Assembly: GCA_947444055.1 (NCBI GenBank)
Contig: CANEYR010000007.1
Location: 1-64,000 of the forward strand
Source: Planctomycetota bacterium
GTDB taxonomy: Bacteria; Planctomycetota; UBA1135; UBA2386
Direction: 5' to 3'
Length of the DNA: 64,000 bases
Position 1 is the first letter of the stretch; the number at the start of each line of letters is the position of its first letter. This document shows positions 42,976 to 51,295 of this stretch, one piece after another. The position numbers were made by a program, and so were the translations under genes. The notes under the pieces were generated by a model, which was not told the DNA's origin, ran no database searches, and was given only the letters and a program-made list of their open reading frames with translations.

Positions 42976-44717
42976 GCGCAGGTCTCCGTAGGCAAGAGGA
43001 ACGTGAAGCAGGCGCCCGGGCCGCCATCCACGGGGTCGGTGCAAACAAGGTCGCCAGCCAGGCGGCGAACGATCGACCGCGCCAGGTAGAGACCGATGCC
43101 GACGCCGGGCGTGCTGCCGTGCGCATGCGCGCTGCCGCGCACAAACCGTTCGAAGATGCGTTCGCGTTCGAGGGGCGGCACGCCAGGCCCGTGGTCGCGC
43201 ACGTCGATCGCCACCTGGTCGTCGTGGCGACGCGTGACCACGTCAATGCGCGCGCCAACCGCCGCGTACTTGCGCGCGTTGTCGAGCACCGCGATCAGCG
43301 CCTGCACCAGCGCCCCGCGATCGACGTGCACGGCGACGCTGCCAAGCAAGTCATCCCACACGACCTTGGCGCCGTCGCGTTCGGCAAGCGGCGCAAACAT
43401 CGCGAGCGTCTCACCGAGAACTTCACCCACATCGACGGCGCGCAAGTCGTACGCACGTTCGCCGCGTTCGAGACGGCCAAGGTCGAGCACGTTCTCGATC
43501 AGCATCGACAGTCGGCCAGCTTCGCCAGCGAGCATGCGGTAGTAGTCGGCTTCGCGACCGCGCGCCCGGCCATCGACCAGCATCTCACCGAGCAAGCGGA
43601 TGGCGGCGAGCGGCGTCTTGAGTTCATGCGTCACCGTCGTCAGAAACTCCGACTGCGTGCGCACGGCTTGCACCTCGCGACGGGCGGCACGCAACTGCAG
43701 GACGACCGCCAGAGTCACTGCAAGCCCCAACAGCGCGAGCAGGCCCGCCGTCAGCGTGGGCCGCATCCACAGGGGCTCGCTCCACGTCGTGCGCACGTTG
43801 GCGATGCCGCGGATGCCGGGAACGCCCGCAAACTCGACCGACGTCGCGGTCGCCGGCAGCAGACCAAAAGGACTCGGTACTTCCGGTAACGCCCCTTCGT
43901 GGCCAGCTCGCTGCACGCACTCGCACCATTCTACGGGCGTAAGCAAGGCGACGTCGTGGCCGCCGCCGTTGCCCGGCAACCACCACAACAGCCGAGTCGG
44001 GTCGACGGCGAGGAGCCCGGCATCGGTCGCTCGCGGCTGTGCCTTCCATGCTTCTGCAATCGTCGAGAGCAAGGCGCGTCGGCGCCGCAACGTGTCGTGC
44101 GCAGGCTGCCACGGCGCGGCCCCGGGCAAGCTGGCGAACAGGTCCGGTGGCAAGAACGGCACGAGCGTGTCGGCCCAGACCGGCGGCTTCCCAGCCGCAG
44201 CGAGGCGCATGGCCGCAGCGACCACCTGGGCGACGGCCGGCCGACCGAGATCCGCCGGGCTCAGCGCCACGAGCTGTGCGTCGAGTTCGCGACGCAGAGC
44301 AACCACGCGCTCCGTCAGGCCCGCCCGCTTTGATTGCCACGCCGCGGCGACGAGCGCACGCAGGCGCACGGCGGTCAGCAACGGCACGGCGAGCAGTTCG
44401 GTGAACGCGCCTTGTGCGGCTGCCGCGTCCTGGTCGACAAACTCGCTGCGGGTGGCGCGATCGATCCGGTCGTCGACGACGAGGTCCTCGTCGATCGGCG
44501 ATCCCTGCTGCGTCACCCAACCGACGTCGGTGGCGTCGATGGCGCCATCGACGCCCAAAGTCGCGCGCAGTTCACTCGGCACGGCGGCAAACGCGGCTCG
44601 CGACGTCGGTGCCCGCTGCAGGAGCTTCTCGGTCAAGGCGTGCGCTCGTTCCAGTTCGGCGGCGCGCAGGGCGTTCTCCATCTCGGCCGAACGCCACACC
44701 AGGTAGGTGAGCACCAC
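42972..44717 (-). CDS. Membrane sensor histidine kinase (HK2)
   Basis: 581 residues from a GTG at 44717. This start cuts the first membrane helix: the same frame upstream encodes FPILLLLAGGGIV back to an in-frame TAG but has no ATG or GTG, so initiation at a CTG or another rare codon is possible. A 300-residue sensor region is followed by a second helix (about 322-342). The HisKA domain has His364 in TVTHELKTPLAAI; the HATPase has LDNARKYAAVG, DHGPGVPP and GVGIGLYLA. It is coupled to RR2 by overlap. The domain layout matches HK1. Confidence 0.88.
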   Translation of the reverse strand: MVLTYLVWRSAEMENALRAAELERAHALTEKLLQRAPTSRAAFAAVPSELRATLGVDGAIDATDVGWVTQQGSPIDEDLVVDDRIDRATRSEFVDQDAAAAQGAFTELLAVPLLTAVRLRALVAAAWQSKRAGLTERVVALRRELDAQLVALSPADLGRPAVAQVVAAAMRLAAAGKPPVWADTLVPFLPPDLFASLPGAAPWQPAHDTLRRRRALLSTIAEAWKAQPRATDAGLLAVDPTRLLWWLPGNGGGHDVALLTPVEWCECVQRAGHEGALPEVPSPFGLLPATATSVEFAGVPGIRGIANVRTTWSEPLWMRPTLTAGLLALLGLAVTLAVVLQLRAARREVQAVRTQSEFLTTVTHELKTPLAAIRLLGEMLVDGRARGREADYYRMLAGEAGRLSMLIENVLDLGRLERGERAYDLRAVDVGEVLGETLAMFAPLAERDGAKVVWDDLLGSVAVHVDRGALVQALIAVLDNARKYAAVGARIDVVTRRHDDQVAIDVRDHGPGVPPLERERIFERFVRGSAHAHGSTPGVGIGLYLARSIVRRLAGDLVCTDPVDGGPGACFTFLLPTETCA

Positions 44718-44777
44718 GACAATCCCGCCACCGGCCAGCAGCAGCAGGATGGGAAAGCTCGTGCGAGGCCTAAAACG

Positions 44778-44819
44778 CTGCGGGTCGATGCCACCAAGCT
44801 AGGTGACATCGACCCGCAG
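44778..44819 (-). terminator. Long perfect hairpin with T4 after the secreted protein gene
   Basis: CTGCGGGTCGATG and CATCGACCCGCAG form a perfect 13-bp stem; inside it a G-U pair and CACC/GGTG extend the stem to 18 pairs with a 6-nt loop TAGCTT. On the minus strand GCGTTTTAGG follows. This fits a rho-independent terminator of the gene at 44854-46509. Because it also lies just after the TTGACA of the direct-repeat box, it could double as an operator for HK2/RR2. Confidence 0.7.
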
Positions 44820-44820
44820 C

Positions 44821-44838
44821 TGTCAAGAAACGGTCAAG
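44821..44838 (-). promoter_or_regulatory. Direct-repeat box upstream of HK2/RR2
   Basis: On the minus strand CTTGACCGTTTCTTGACA has two TTGAC units 11 bp apart and differs at one base from the box upstream of HEAT2. Its second unit is a perfect -35 (TTGACA); TAGCTT follows after 19 bp inside the hairpin loop as a weak -10. Likely the binding site and promoter for autoregulation by RR2. Confidence 0.55.
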
Positions 44839-44853
44839 CCGACGGCTGCGTGC

Positions 44854-46509
44854 CTACAGCCCGAACAGGCCGAGCGTCATCGAGACGCCATTCGACGACT
44901 TGAGGCCGAACGGATTCGCGGCGGCGTCGAGGAACACCGATTGGCTCACGATCACGAGCCCAGCAAGGCCCGGATTCAAGGGGATCGGGAACGCGACGGT
45001 CATGGTCGGCAGTGGTGCCCCAAGGTTGGAGATCAGGTTGCCGACCGCAGCGTTCGGATCAATCAGCGCGGCACAACCTGGCGCGCCGAGAATGCCAAGG
45101 TCAAAGCCGGGAGCTGGAATCGCGACCGTGCCGAGGAAGTTGACGCCGAGGCCAGGAACGCCTTCGTTCGAGGTTGTCAGGTTGATACTGGTGCCGAGCA
45201 CTGGTTGGGCCGACGCGACGAGCGTGACCGGCAGCACTTCCGGCGCCGTCAACACCAGCGACGTCAGCGTCGTGATGTCCGTCGCCGCGACCTTTGGCGA
45301 GACGCCGCCAACCGAGAACCCGACCAACGTGTAGTCGTAGTAGGCGCTGCCGCCGACGGCATCCATCGTCACCCACACGTAGTTGACGTTGCCGTTGGCC
45401 AGATCAAACTGGATCTGCAGCGTCGACGGATTGAGCACGGTGCCAGGCCAGCTCTCGACGCCATGCCAAGTGATGAGGAAGAGTGTGCCGACTTGCTCGT
45501 ACTTGATGAGACCGCTGCCGACCTCAGCCGTCGTGAAGTCGTGCCACGCCAGCGCCCACATCGTCGCGGCCGAGTTAAGCAGGCCGCCGGAGTTCGGCAG
45601 GTTGCTCAAGGAGCCCGGGGGCGTTGCGTTTGGAGCGTCCGAGACAAACCCGTTCACGCTCACGTAGAGCGCGTTGGCAACGCCACCTGGATGCACCAAT
45701 GGCGACGGCAGCGGCACGACGGCTTCGCCGTTGCTGCTCGTTGGCAAGGAGGTCGCCGTGCCACTTGGCGCGACATAGGTGACACCGACGCCCGGCGTGA
45801 CCAGATAGCCGCTACCGGTGTTCGCCAAGGTCAGCGTGCGCCCGTTCAGTGCCGCGGCGGTTGCACCGGCCGTCGTCCAGCGCTGCCAGAACGAACCCGA
45901 GGTCGAGTAGCAACCGGAGCCGTATTCCGACTTCGTGGCACAGTTGTGTGGCACCGCGCCCAAGCCATAGAACAGCGTGCCCGAGAAGACGTAGGGGGTG
46001 GCCGCCCCGGCAGTGAAGGCCGAGTACTGAGTCGCACCAGCGGTGACCGACAGCTCAGCATTGGAGAACGCCTGGTTGGTGCCGTTGCCCAAGTAGAAGA
46101 GCGGGCCAACGCCGTTGTAGCGCACCGCGACGCCGTAGGTGCCAGGCTGCAGCGTGGCGCCGGTCGTGAAGCACGCCGACGGCACCGCAGGCGTGGCGGG
46201 GTAGACCGTCGGGCCGCTCGCCGTGAGCGACCACAGCGCGGCGTTCAATTCGTTGCCGACGTAGGTCGTCGTGCCTGGATTCGTCAGCCAGATGTCGATC
46301 GAACCCGAGTTGCCGACTGGCGTGTAGCCGTTGTAGGTGATGCCTTGCAGCGTGATCGTCGTGTTGACGGTCATGTCGAAGAAGACCTGTGAGGTCGCCG
46401 GTGGCGGGCCCCAGAGGTAGGCATTGCCCGTGGGCAGAATGGGCAGACTGAGTTGGGCAGTGGCGGCTGACGCCAAGCAAACGACGAGCAACGAGGTGCG
46501 AAGGGGCAT
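44854..46509 (-). CDS. Large secreted protein of the tandem family, member A
   Basis: 551 residues from the ATG at 46509, with AAGGA 5 bp upstream and a signal peptide (MPLRTSLLVVCLASAATAQL). An N-terminal beta-sandwich resembles the two following paralogues (NTTITLQGITYNGY, IDIWLTNPGTTTYVG, LQPGTYGVAVRYNGVGPLFY). A middle module has GEAVVPLPSPLVHPGG, NGFVSDAPNATPPG and VGSGLIKYEQVGTLFLITWHGVESW (quoted in part). The C-terminal 75-residue domain has GAPGCAALIDPNA, QSVFLDAAANPFG and SSNGVSMTLG. No enzyme motif is seen; probably an extracellular or surface structural or adhesive protein. Confidence 0.8.
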   Translation of the reverse strand: MPLRTSLLVVCLASAATAQLSLPILPTGNAYLWGPPPATSQVFFDMTVNTTITLQGITYNGYTPVGNSGSIDIWLTNPGTTTYVGNELNAALWSLTASGPTVYPATPAVPSACFTTGATLQPGTYGVAVRYNGVGPLFYLGNGTNQAFSNAELSVTAGATQYSAFTAGAATPYVFSGTLFYGLGAVPHNCATKSEYGSGCYSTSGSFWQRWTTAGATAAALNGRTLTLANTGSGYLVTPGVGVTYVAPSGTATSLPTSSNGEAVVPLPSPLVHPGGVANALYVSVNGFVSDAPNATPPGSLSNLPNSGGLLNSAATMWALAWHDFTTAEVGSGLIKYEQVGTLFLITWHGVESWPGTVLNPSTLQIQFDLANGNVNYVWVTMDAVGGSAYYDYTLVGFSVGGVSPKVAATDITTLTSLVLTAPEVLPVTLVASAQPVLGTSINLTTSNEGVPGLGVNFLGTVAIPAPGFDLGILGAPGCAALIDPNAAVGNLISNLGAPLPTMTVAFPIPLNPGLAGLVIVSQSVFLDAAANPFGLKSSNGVSMTLGLFGL

Positions 46510-46635
46510 GGGTTCCTTCCAAAACAGGGGAGACGAGCCAGAGCGAACGTCCGACTTCCCGGGCGAAGCTACTGCGCGGGCGGCACATGTCCACCCCATG
46601 GGCTCTTCGGTCAAACATTGGTGCATGCCAAAACG

Positions 46636-46674
46636 CGAACGGCCGCCCGCGCCAAATGGCGGGGCGGCCGTTCG
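46636..46674 (-). terminator. Strong rho-independent terminator of member B
   Basis: CGAACGGCCGCCC and GGGCGGCCGTTCG form a 13-bp perfect stem, extended inside by CGCCA/TGGCG across a one-base bulge. On the minus strand CGTTTTGG follows. It begins 21 bp after the stop codon of the gene at 46695-48404. Confidence 0.85.
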
Positions 46675-46694
46675 CAGTCTCGAGTACGCGGCGA

Positions 46695-48404
46695 CTAGAA
46701 GTTGCCGAGCGTCATCTTGACGGCGTTCGACGTCCGGGCGCCAAACGGGTTCGCCGTCGGGTCAAGCCAGACCGACTGGCTGAAGACCGCCAAGCCGGCG
46801 AAGGCGGGGTTGTTCGGCAGCGGGAAGGCCACCGACATGCTCAGGCCTGGGAGACCCAGGTTTGAGATGACGTTGCCGACGCCGGCGTTGATGTCGAGCA
46901 GCGCGGCGCAGCCGGGCAGGCCCAGGAAGGTGAGGTCGAGGCCTGGGGCCGGGACCTGCACGACACTGACGAAGTTGATGCCGAGGTTGAACCCGGTCTC
47001 GTTCGTGGTGTCGAGGTTGACGGTCGTGCCGATCAGCGGCTTGCTCGACGTGTTGAGGGTCAGCGGGAACGCTTCGGGGTAGGTCAACGACAGCGACGCC
47101 AACGTCGTGATGTTGAACTGGCCGGGGTTCGGCGAAGCGCCGCCTGGCGAGTAACCGACGATCAGGTCGGAGCCTTGCAGGAAGCCCGTGCCGCCCGCTG
47201 CTTCCATCGTCTGCCAAACGATCGTCACCGCGCCGGTGAGCTCATCGATCTGGAACTGGAACGTGCTCGGGTTGAGCAGGGGCGCCGGGTAGGACTCGAC
47301 ACCGTTGAACGTGATGTACATCGTCGTGCCGACTTCTTCGTAGACGATCAAGCCACTGCCGACTTCGGCCGGGTTGTAGTCCTTCCAGGAGTACCAAGCC
47401 GTGTTCGTCGCCTGCAGCATCGTGGCGATTTCTGGCACGTAGTTGAGGCCACCAGGCATCGTGTTGTTGCTGCCAACCGAGACGATGCCGTTCGAGTGCA
47501 CGAACAGCGTGTTGGTCGAGCCACCCGAGTAGTTGAGCGGCACGGTCAGCGGGACGGTGGCTTCGCCATCGTCGGTGGCCGGCAGCGCGATCGCGGCGAT
47601 CGTCGGTGGCACAAAGGCCGTGGTCGCCGGCAGCATGAGGTAGCCAGAACCAACGGGCAGGAACTGCAGGGCCTTGCCGGTCAGTGCGATGCTGGAGGCG
47701 TTCGCGGGGCCGCCTGGCGTGCTGTCCGTCCACTCTTGCGCGGCCGAACCGAGCACGGTGTAGCAACCGGCGCCGTACTTCTCGGACTCAGCGCAAGCGT
47801 GCGGGAACACGCCGGGCTGGTAGATGAAGCTGCCACGCCACGCCCAAGCGGTGTAGGGGGCCGCCGGTGCGTTCGGTGCCGTGAAGGGCGTGTACTGAAT
47901 CGCACCACCCGAGACCGTCAACTCGGCGTTGGTGAACGTTTGAGGCACACCGACACCGACGAGCAGCGGGGTGATGCCGACATAGCGCAGCATCAGACCC
48001 GAGGAGCCCGGGTTGAGTACGAGGCCCGCACCACCGATCGACTGGCAGGAGGTCGCGGACAGCGTGACGAGCGAGCCCGTCGTGCCATTGCCCGTGATCA
48101 AGCCCGAAGCAGCCAACGTCCAGTTGGCGGCGATGGTCTCGCTACCGACGTAGGTCGTGATGCCGGGGTTGGTCAGCCAGATTTCGAGCGTGCCCGTTTG
48201 GCCGACTGGCGTGAGCAGTGGCGTCGCGAGCGCTTGCAGCGTGATCTGCGAGGCCACCGCAATGTTCATCAAGTTGGTGTGGATCGCGGGTGGAGTGTTC
48301 CAGCCGAAATATCCAACTGGCGCGATCGGGTAGACATTGAGCGGGGATTGCGCGCTAGCGGCGACGCACAGCACTGCACCGACGAGTGACGAGTAGATTT
48401 TCAT
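46695..48404 (-). CDS. Large secreted protein of the tandem family, member B
   Basis: 569 residues from the ATG at 48404, with a signal peptide (MKIYSSLVGAVLCVAASAQS). Same three-part layout as its neighbours: N-terminal beta-sandwich (GTLEIWLTNPGITTYVGSET), middle domain (GEATVPLTVPLNYSGG, VHSNGIVSVGSNN, TAWYSWKDYNPAEVGSGLIV, YITFNGVESYPAPL, GYSPGGASPN), and C-terminal domain (FLGLPGCAALLDINAGVGNV, QSVWLDPTANPFG, TSNAVKMTLGNF). The middle domain with W-x-D-[FY]-x-x-x-E-V-G-S-G repeats across all three. Extracellular; function unknown. Confidence 0.8.
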   Translation of the reverse strand: MKIYSSLVGAVLCVAASAQSPLNVYPIAPVGYFGWNTPPAIHTNLMNIAVASQITLQALATPLLTPVGQTGTLEIWLTNPGITTYVGSETIAANWTLAASGLITGNGTTGSLVTLSATSCQSIGGAGLVLNPGSSGLMLRYVGITPLLVGVGVPQTFTNAELTVSGGAIQYTPFTAPNAPAAPYTAWAWRGSFIYQPGVFPHACAESEKYGAGCYTVLGSAAQEWTDSTPGGPANASSIALTGKALQFLPVGSGYLMLPATTAFVPPTIAAIALPATDDGEATVPLTVPLNYSGGSTNTLFVHSNGIVSVGSNNTMPGGLNYVPEIATMLQATNTAWYSWKDYNPAEVGSGLIVYEEVGTTMYITFNGVESYPAPLLNPSTFQFQIDELTGAVTIVWQTMEAAGGTGFLQGSDLIVGYSPGGASPNPGQFNITTLASLSLTYPEAFPLTLNTSSKPLIGTTVNLDTTNETGFNLGINFVSVVQVPAPGLDLTFLGLPGCAALLDINAGVGNVISNLGLPGLSMSVAFPLPNNPAFAGLAVFSQSVWLDPTANPFGARTSNAVKMTLGNF

Positions 48405-48627
48405 TGGGACTGAGCGATCCAAGAGAAGCACCTCGGCGGACGACCCGGCAAGGTGTGGGGAGGAGCGAGACAACCTAGCTCACTCCGTGGAGATCGTCTA
48501 GATGGCGCGCACACGGTCTCGTAACGAGATCTCCAACAAGATCACTCGTCGGGTGTCGATCGATGGCGGCGGCGGCACGCGGCAAATGCGGTAGGCCGCG
48601 CACGCGAGGGATCCTTGCCGATGACAA

Positions 48628-48657
48628 CGCGGGTCTCAGGCGAACCGGAGACTCGCG
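48628..48657 (-). terminator. Hairpin after secreted family member C
   Basis: On the minus strand CGCGAGTCTC pairs with GAGACCCGCG (nine of ten pairs, one A-C mismatch) around a 10-nt loop, 14 bp after the stop codon of the gene at 48671. TTGTC follows, so the T tract is poor. Confidence 0.45.
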
Positions 48658-48670
48658 GAGCGTTCCTCGC

Positions 48671-50329
48671 TCAGAAATTGCCGATCGTGGTGCGCATGCC
48701 GTTCGACACCGTCGCGCCAAACGCGTTCGCGGTCGGGTCAAGCCAGAACGATTGCCCGAAGAACGTCAACCCGATGAGGCTCGCCTGCGACGGGATCGGC
48801 AACGACACCTGCATGCTGGTGCCCGGCAGACCGAGGTTGGAGATCAAGTTGCCAACGCCCGAGTTGATGTCGACATGCGCCGCACAATCCGGCATGCCGA
48901 GCGGCGCCAAACTGATCGCTGGCAATGACGCCGCACAGAAGAAGAACAGACCGACGTTCTGCCCCGTTTCGTTCGACGTCGAATAGACGACGGTGTTGCC
49001 GATGGACGGACTCGGCGTGGCCTCAAGCTTGAGCGGCTTCACTTCCGGCACCACCAAGCTGACCGCGGTGAGCGTGGCGATGTCGATTGGGCCTGCGTCT
49101 GGCGACGCACCACCGGGCGAGAATCCGATCACGTGTTCATCGCCGTCCACCGACGTGCCCTGCGCCGTGATCGCTTGCCACACGTAGTTGACCTGGCCGG
49201 TCGCCGTGTTGAACTGGAACTGCAGCGTGCTGCGATTGACGACCGGCGTCGTGCCTTGCAAAGCTGGCCAACTCTCGACGTTGTCCCACGTCACCAACGC
49301 CAGCGGCCCGACTTCTTCGAACTTGATCGTGCCGCTGCCAGCCTCGGCCGGGTTGTAGTCATGCCATGACCACCAGGCCGTCGCCGTGGCGTTCAGCAAG
49401 CCGGGAACGAACGGCGTGAAGTTGTTGGGCGTGACGATCAGGTTGCTGGCCACCGAGATGTAGCCATTGCTGTGCACGAAGAGCTGTTGGGTCGTGCCGC
49501 CGGGGAACGCCAGCGGGTTGGTGAGCGCCACCATCGACTCGCCGTCATCGTTCACGGGCAGGGAGCCCGCGGCCGCCGTCGGCGGAATGAACGCGACGCC
49601 GCTGCCGGGAATGACCACGTAGCCGGTGCTCGTCGGCACCAAACTGATCGAACGCCCCGTCAACGCCGTCGCCGCCGGGCCCGAGCACGTGAAGCGCTGG
49701 TAGAACGAGCCGCTCGCGAGGTTGCAGCCGTTGCCGTAGCGAGTGTTCGAACTCGCGCCGTGCGTCACGTTGCCGGGCAAATAATGAATGCGGCCGAGCC
49801 AAATGAAGGGCGTTGCCACGCCCGAGGCGAAACTCAATGCCTGCACCGATCCCGCCGACAGCGTCATCTCGGTGTTGCTGAAGGTCTGGTTGGCGCCGGT
49901 GCCCTGCAAGAACTCGGCGCGCACGCCGACGTAGCGGACCGCAATGCCGTAGGTGCCTGGCTGCAACACGATGCCTGGCGTCAGGCTGACCCGAGCCGGC
50001 AGCACCTGACCCAAGGTGGTGACGGGTCCGGAACCGCGCAGCGTCCACGCCGCGGCGTTCCCTTCACTACCGACGTGGGTCGTGATGCCAGGATTGGTGA
50101 CATAGACCTCGATCGTGCCCTCGACCCCGGCTTGGTTGTCGAGTGAGACGTCGAGGCCCTGGATCGTCACCGCGGTGTTGATGGTGAGGTTGAAGAACAC
50201 GTTCGGGGTGACGCAGCCAGTCCACAAGAACCACGTGTTCGGGATCGGCGTGGGAATCGTGTTGAGCGGTGACTGAGCGACCAAGGCGCCGACGAGGCCG
50301 AGGCCAACCAAGAAGTGGCGTGAATTCAT
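48671..50329 (-). CDS. Large secreted protein of the tandem family, member C
   Basis: 552 residues from the ATG at 50329, with a signal peptide (MNSRHFLVGLGLVGALVAQS). The N-terminal sandwich has GTIEVYVTNPGITTHVGSEG and LQPGTYGIAVRYVGVRAEF; the middle has GESMVALTNPLAFPGG, VHSNGYISVASN, TAWWSWHDYNPAEAGSGTIK, VTWDNVESWPALQG and GFSPGGASPD; the C-terminal domain has LGMPDCAAHVDINSGVGNL, QSFWLDPTANAFG and VSNGMRTTIGNF. It is closest in these motifs to member B. Extracellular; no enzymatic signature. Confidence 0.8.
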   Translation of the reverse strand: MNSRHFLVGLGLVGALVAQSPLNTIPTPIPNTWFLWTGCVTPNVFFNLTINTAVTIQGLDVSLDNQAGVEGTIEVYVTNPGITTHVGSEGNAAAWTLRGSGPVTTLGQVLPARVSLTPGIVLQPGTYGIAVRYVGVRAEFLQGTGANQTFSNTEMTLSAGSVQALSFASGVATPFIWLGRIHYLPGNVTHGASSNTRYGNGCNLASGSFYQRFTCSGPAATALTGRSISLVPTSTGYVVIPGSGVAFIPPTAAAGSLPVNDDGESMVALTNPLAFPGGTTQQLFVHSNGYISVASNLIVTPNNFTPFVPGLLNATATAWWSWHDYNPAEAGSGTIKFEEVGPLALVTWDNVESWPALQGTTPVVNRSTLQFQFNTATGQVNYVWQAITAQGTSVDGDEHVIGFSPGGASPDAGPIDIATLTAVSLVVPEVKPLKLEATPSPSIGNTVVYSTSNETGQNVGLFFFCAASLPAISLAPLGMPDCAAHVDINSGVGNLISNLGLPGTSMQVSLPIPSQASLIGLTFFGQSFWLDPTANAFGATVSNGMRTTIGNF

Positions 50330-50522
50330 GTGACGTGCGCGACTGGGAGGGAGGGACGAGCAGGGACCGCAGCGGCCCAGAGGTAGCAGTAGGAACGTGC
50401 CCGCCGCGGGTAACCGCTGGCCACCCGGCAGAACGCGATCGTTACGTGACCAGCGCGCTCTTCCCTGGCATTCCCTCGGCGCCTGAGGCACTTCGCCGCA
50501 GTCCGAGGCCTCGCGCGGGCAC

Positions 50523-51287
50523 TCAGAAGCGCAAGCCGCCGCCGAGCATGAAGCCGCTGATCTGCAAGTCGGTGTCGAAGGCGTCGCCGTCGATCAACCC
50601 CACGGCGTCGAGCTCGAGCGAGCGGTAGCCGACAAAGAGATTGAGCAGCGGGGTCGGGTGAATCATCAGCAGCGCTTCGAGGTCGAGGAACGACGTCTCG
50701 ACGTCCTCCACATCGATCGACATGTAGCCGACCTCCACCACCGCGCTGACGAGGCCGAGATCGACTTCACCGCGCAGGAACGCGAGCGGAATCGGCGCCT
50801 TCAGTTCGACCGTCTCGGTCGCGATGCCGATCTGGTCGGCAACCTCAAGGCTGAGGTCGATGTAGTCGACGGCGATGCCTGGCGAGAGGCTGACCGGTCC
50901 GAGCGAGATCTCGAAGGCGTATGAGAACTTCGCACTCATCAGCTCGAGGTCACTGCGGACCGGCGTGCCGGCAATCAACAAAGGGCTGTCGCCGAAGTTC
51001 GTTTGCAGCACACCGGTGCCGTCGTCTTCCAACATGAACCCGGACACCGCCAGCACCGGCACCCCGGTGTCGATCATCAAGCGGCCGTACGGGGTGCCTT
51101 GGTCATCGCCGAGGCCGAACGCGCTTTCGACGTCTTGGCTGATCGAAGCGGAGCTGGCGCCGGAGACGTAACCGAGATCCCCTTCAACGGCCATCTGGGC
51201 GTAACCCGCTTGGGCCGTCACTTCGAACTGATAACACGCCGGCAACGTCGAGAGGACCGCCGCGGCGACAACGAGAGAGATGCGCAT
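50523..51287 (-). CDS. Probable outer-membrane beta-barrel protein
   Basis: 254 residues with a signal peptide (MRISLVVAAAVLSTLPACYQ) that contains a cysteine in a lipobox-like context, so it could be a lipoprotein. The mature chain alternates amphipathic strands and turns (FSYAFEISLGPVSLSPGIAV, VSAVVEVGYMSIDVED, NLFVGYRSLELDAVG) and ends in ISGFMLGGGLRF, with the terminal phenylalanine typical of BAM substrates. It resembles small 8-stranded OMP barrels. The gene upstream on the same strand, 9 bp away, encodes a lipoprotein; the two are probably cotranscribed. Confidence 0.72.
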   Translation of the reverse strand: MRISLVVAAAVLSTLPACYQFEVTAQAGYAQMAVEGDLGYVSGASSASISQDVESAFGLGDDQGTPYGRLMIDTGVPVLAVSGFMLEDDGTGVLQTNFGDSPLLIAGTPVRSDLELMSAKFSYAFEISLGPVSLSPGIAVDYIDLSLEVADQIGIATETVELKAPIPLAFLRGEVDLGLVSAVVEVGYMSIDVEDVETSFLDLEALLMIHPTPLLNLFVGYRSLELDAVGLIDGDAFDTDLQISGFMLGGGLRF

Positions 51288-51295
51288 GGGCGTGA

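Noticed and set aside
44803..46392. A 529-codon plus-strand frame over secreted member A
   Set aside because: Antisense to a gene with a clear signal peptide, ribosome-binding site and terminator.
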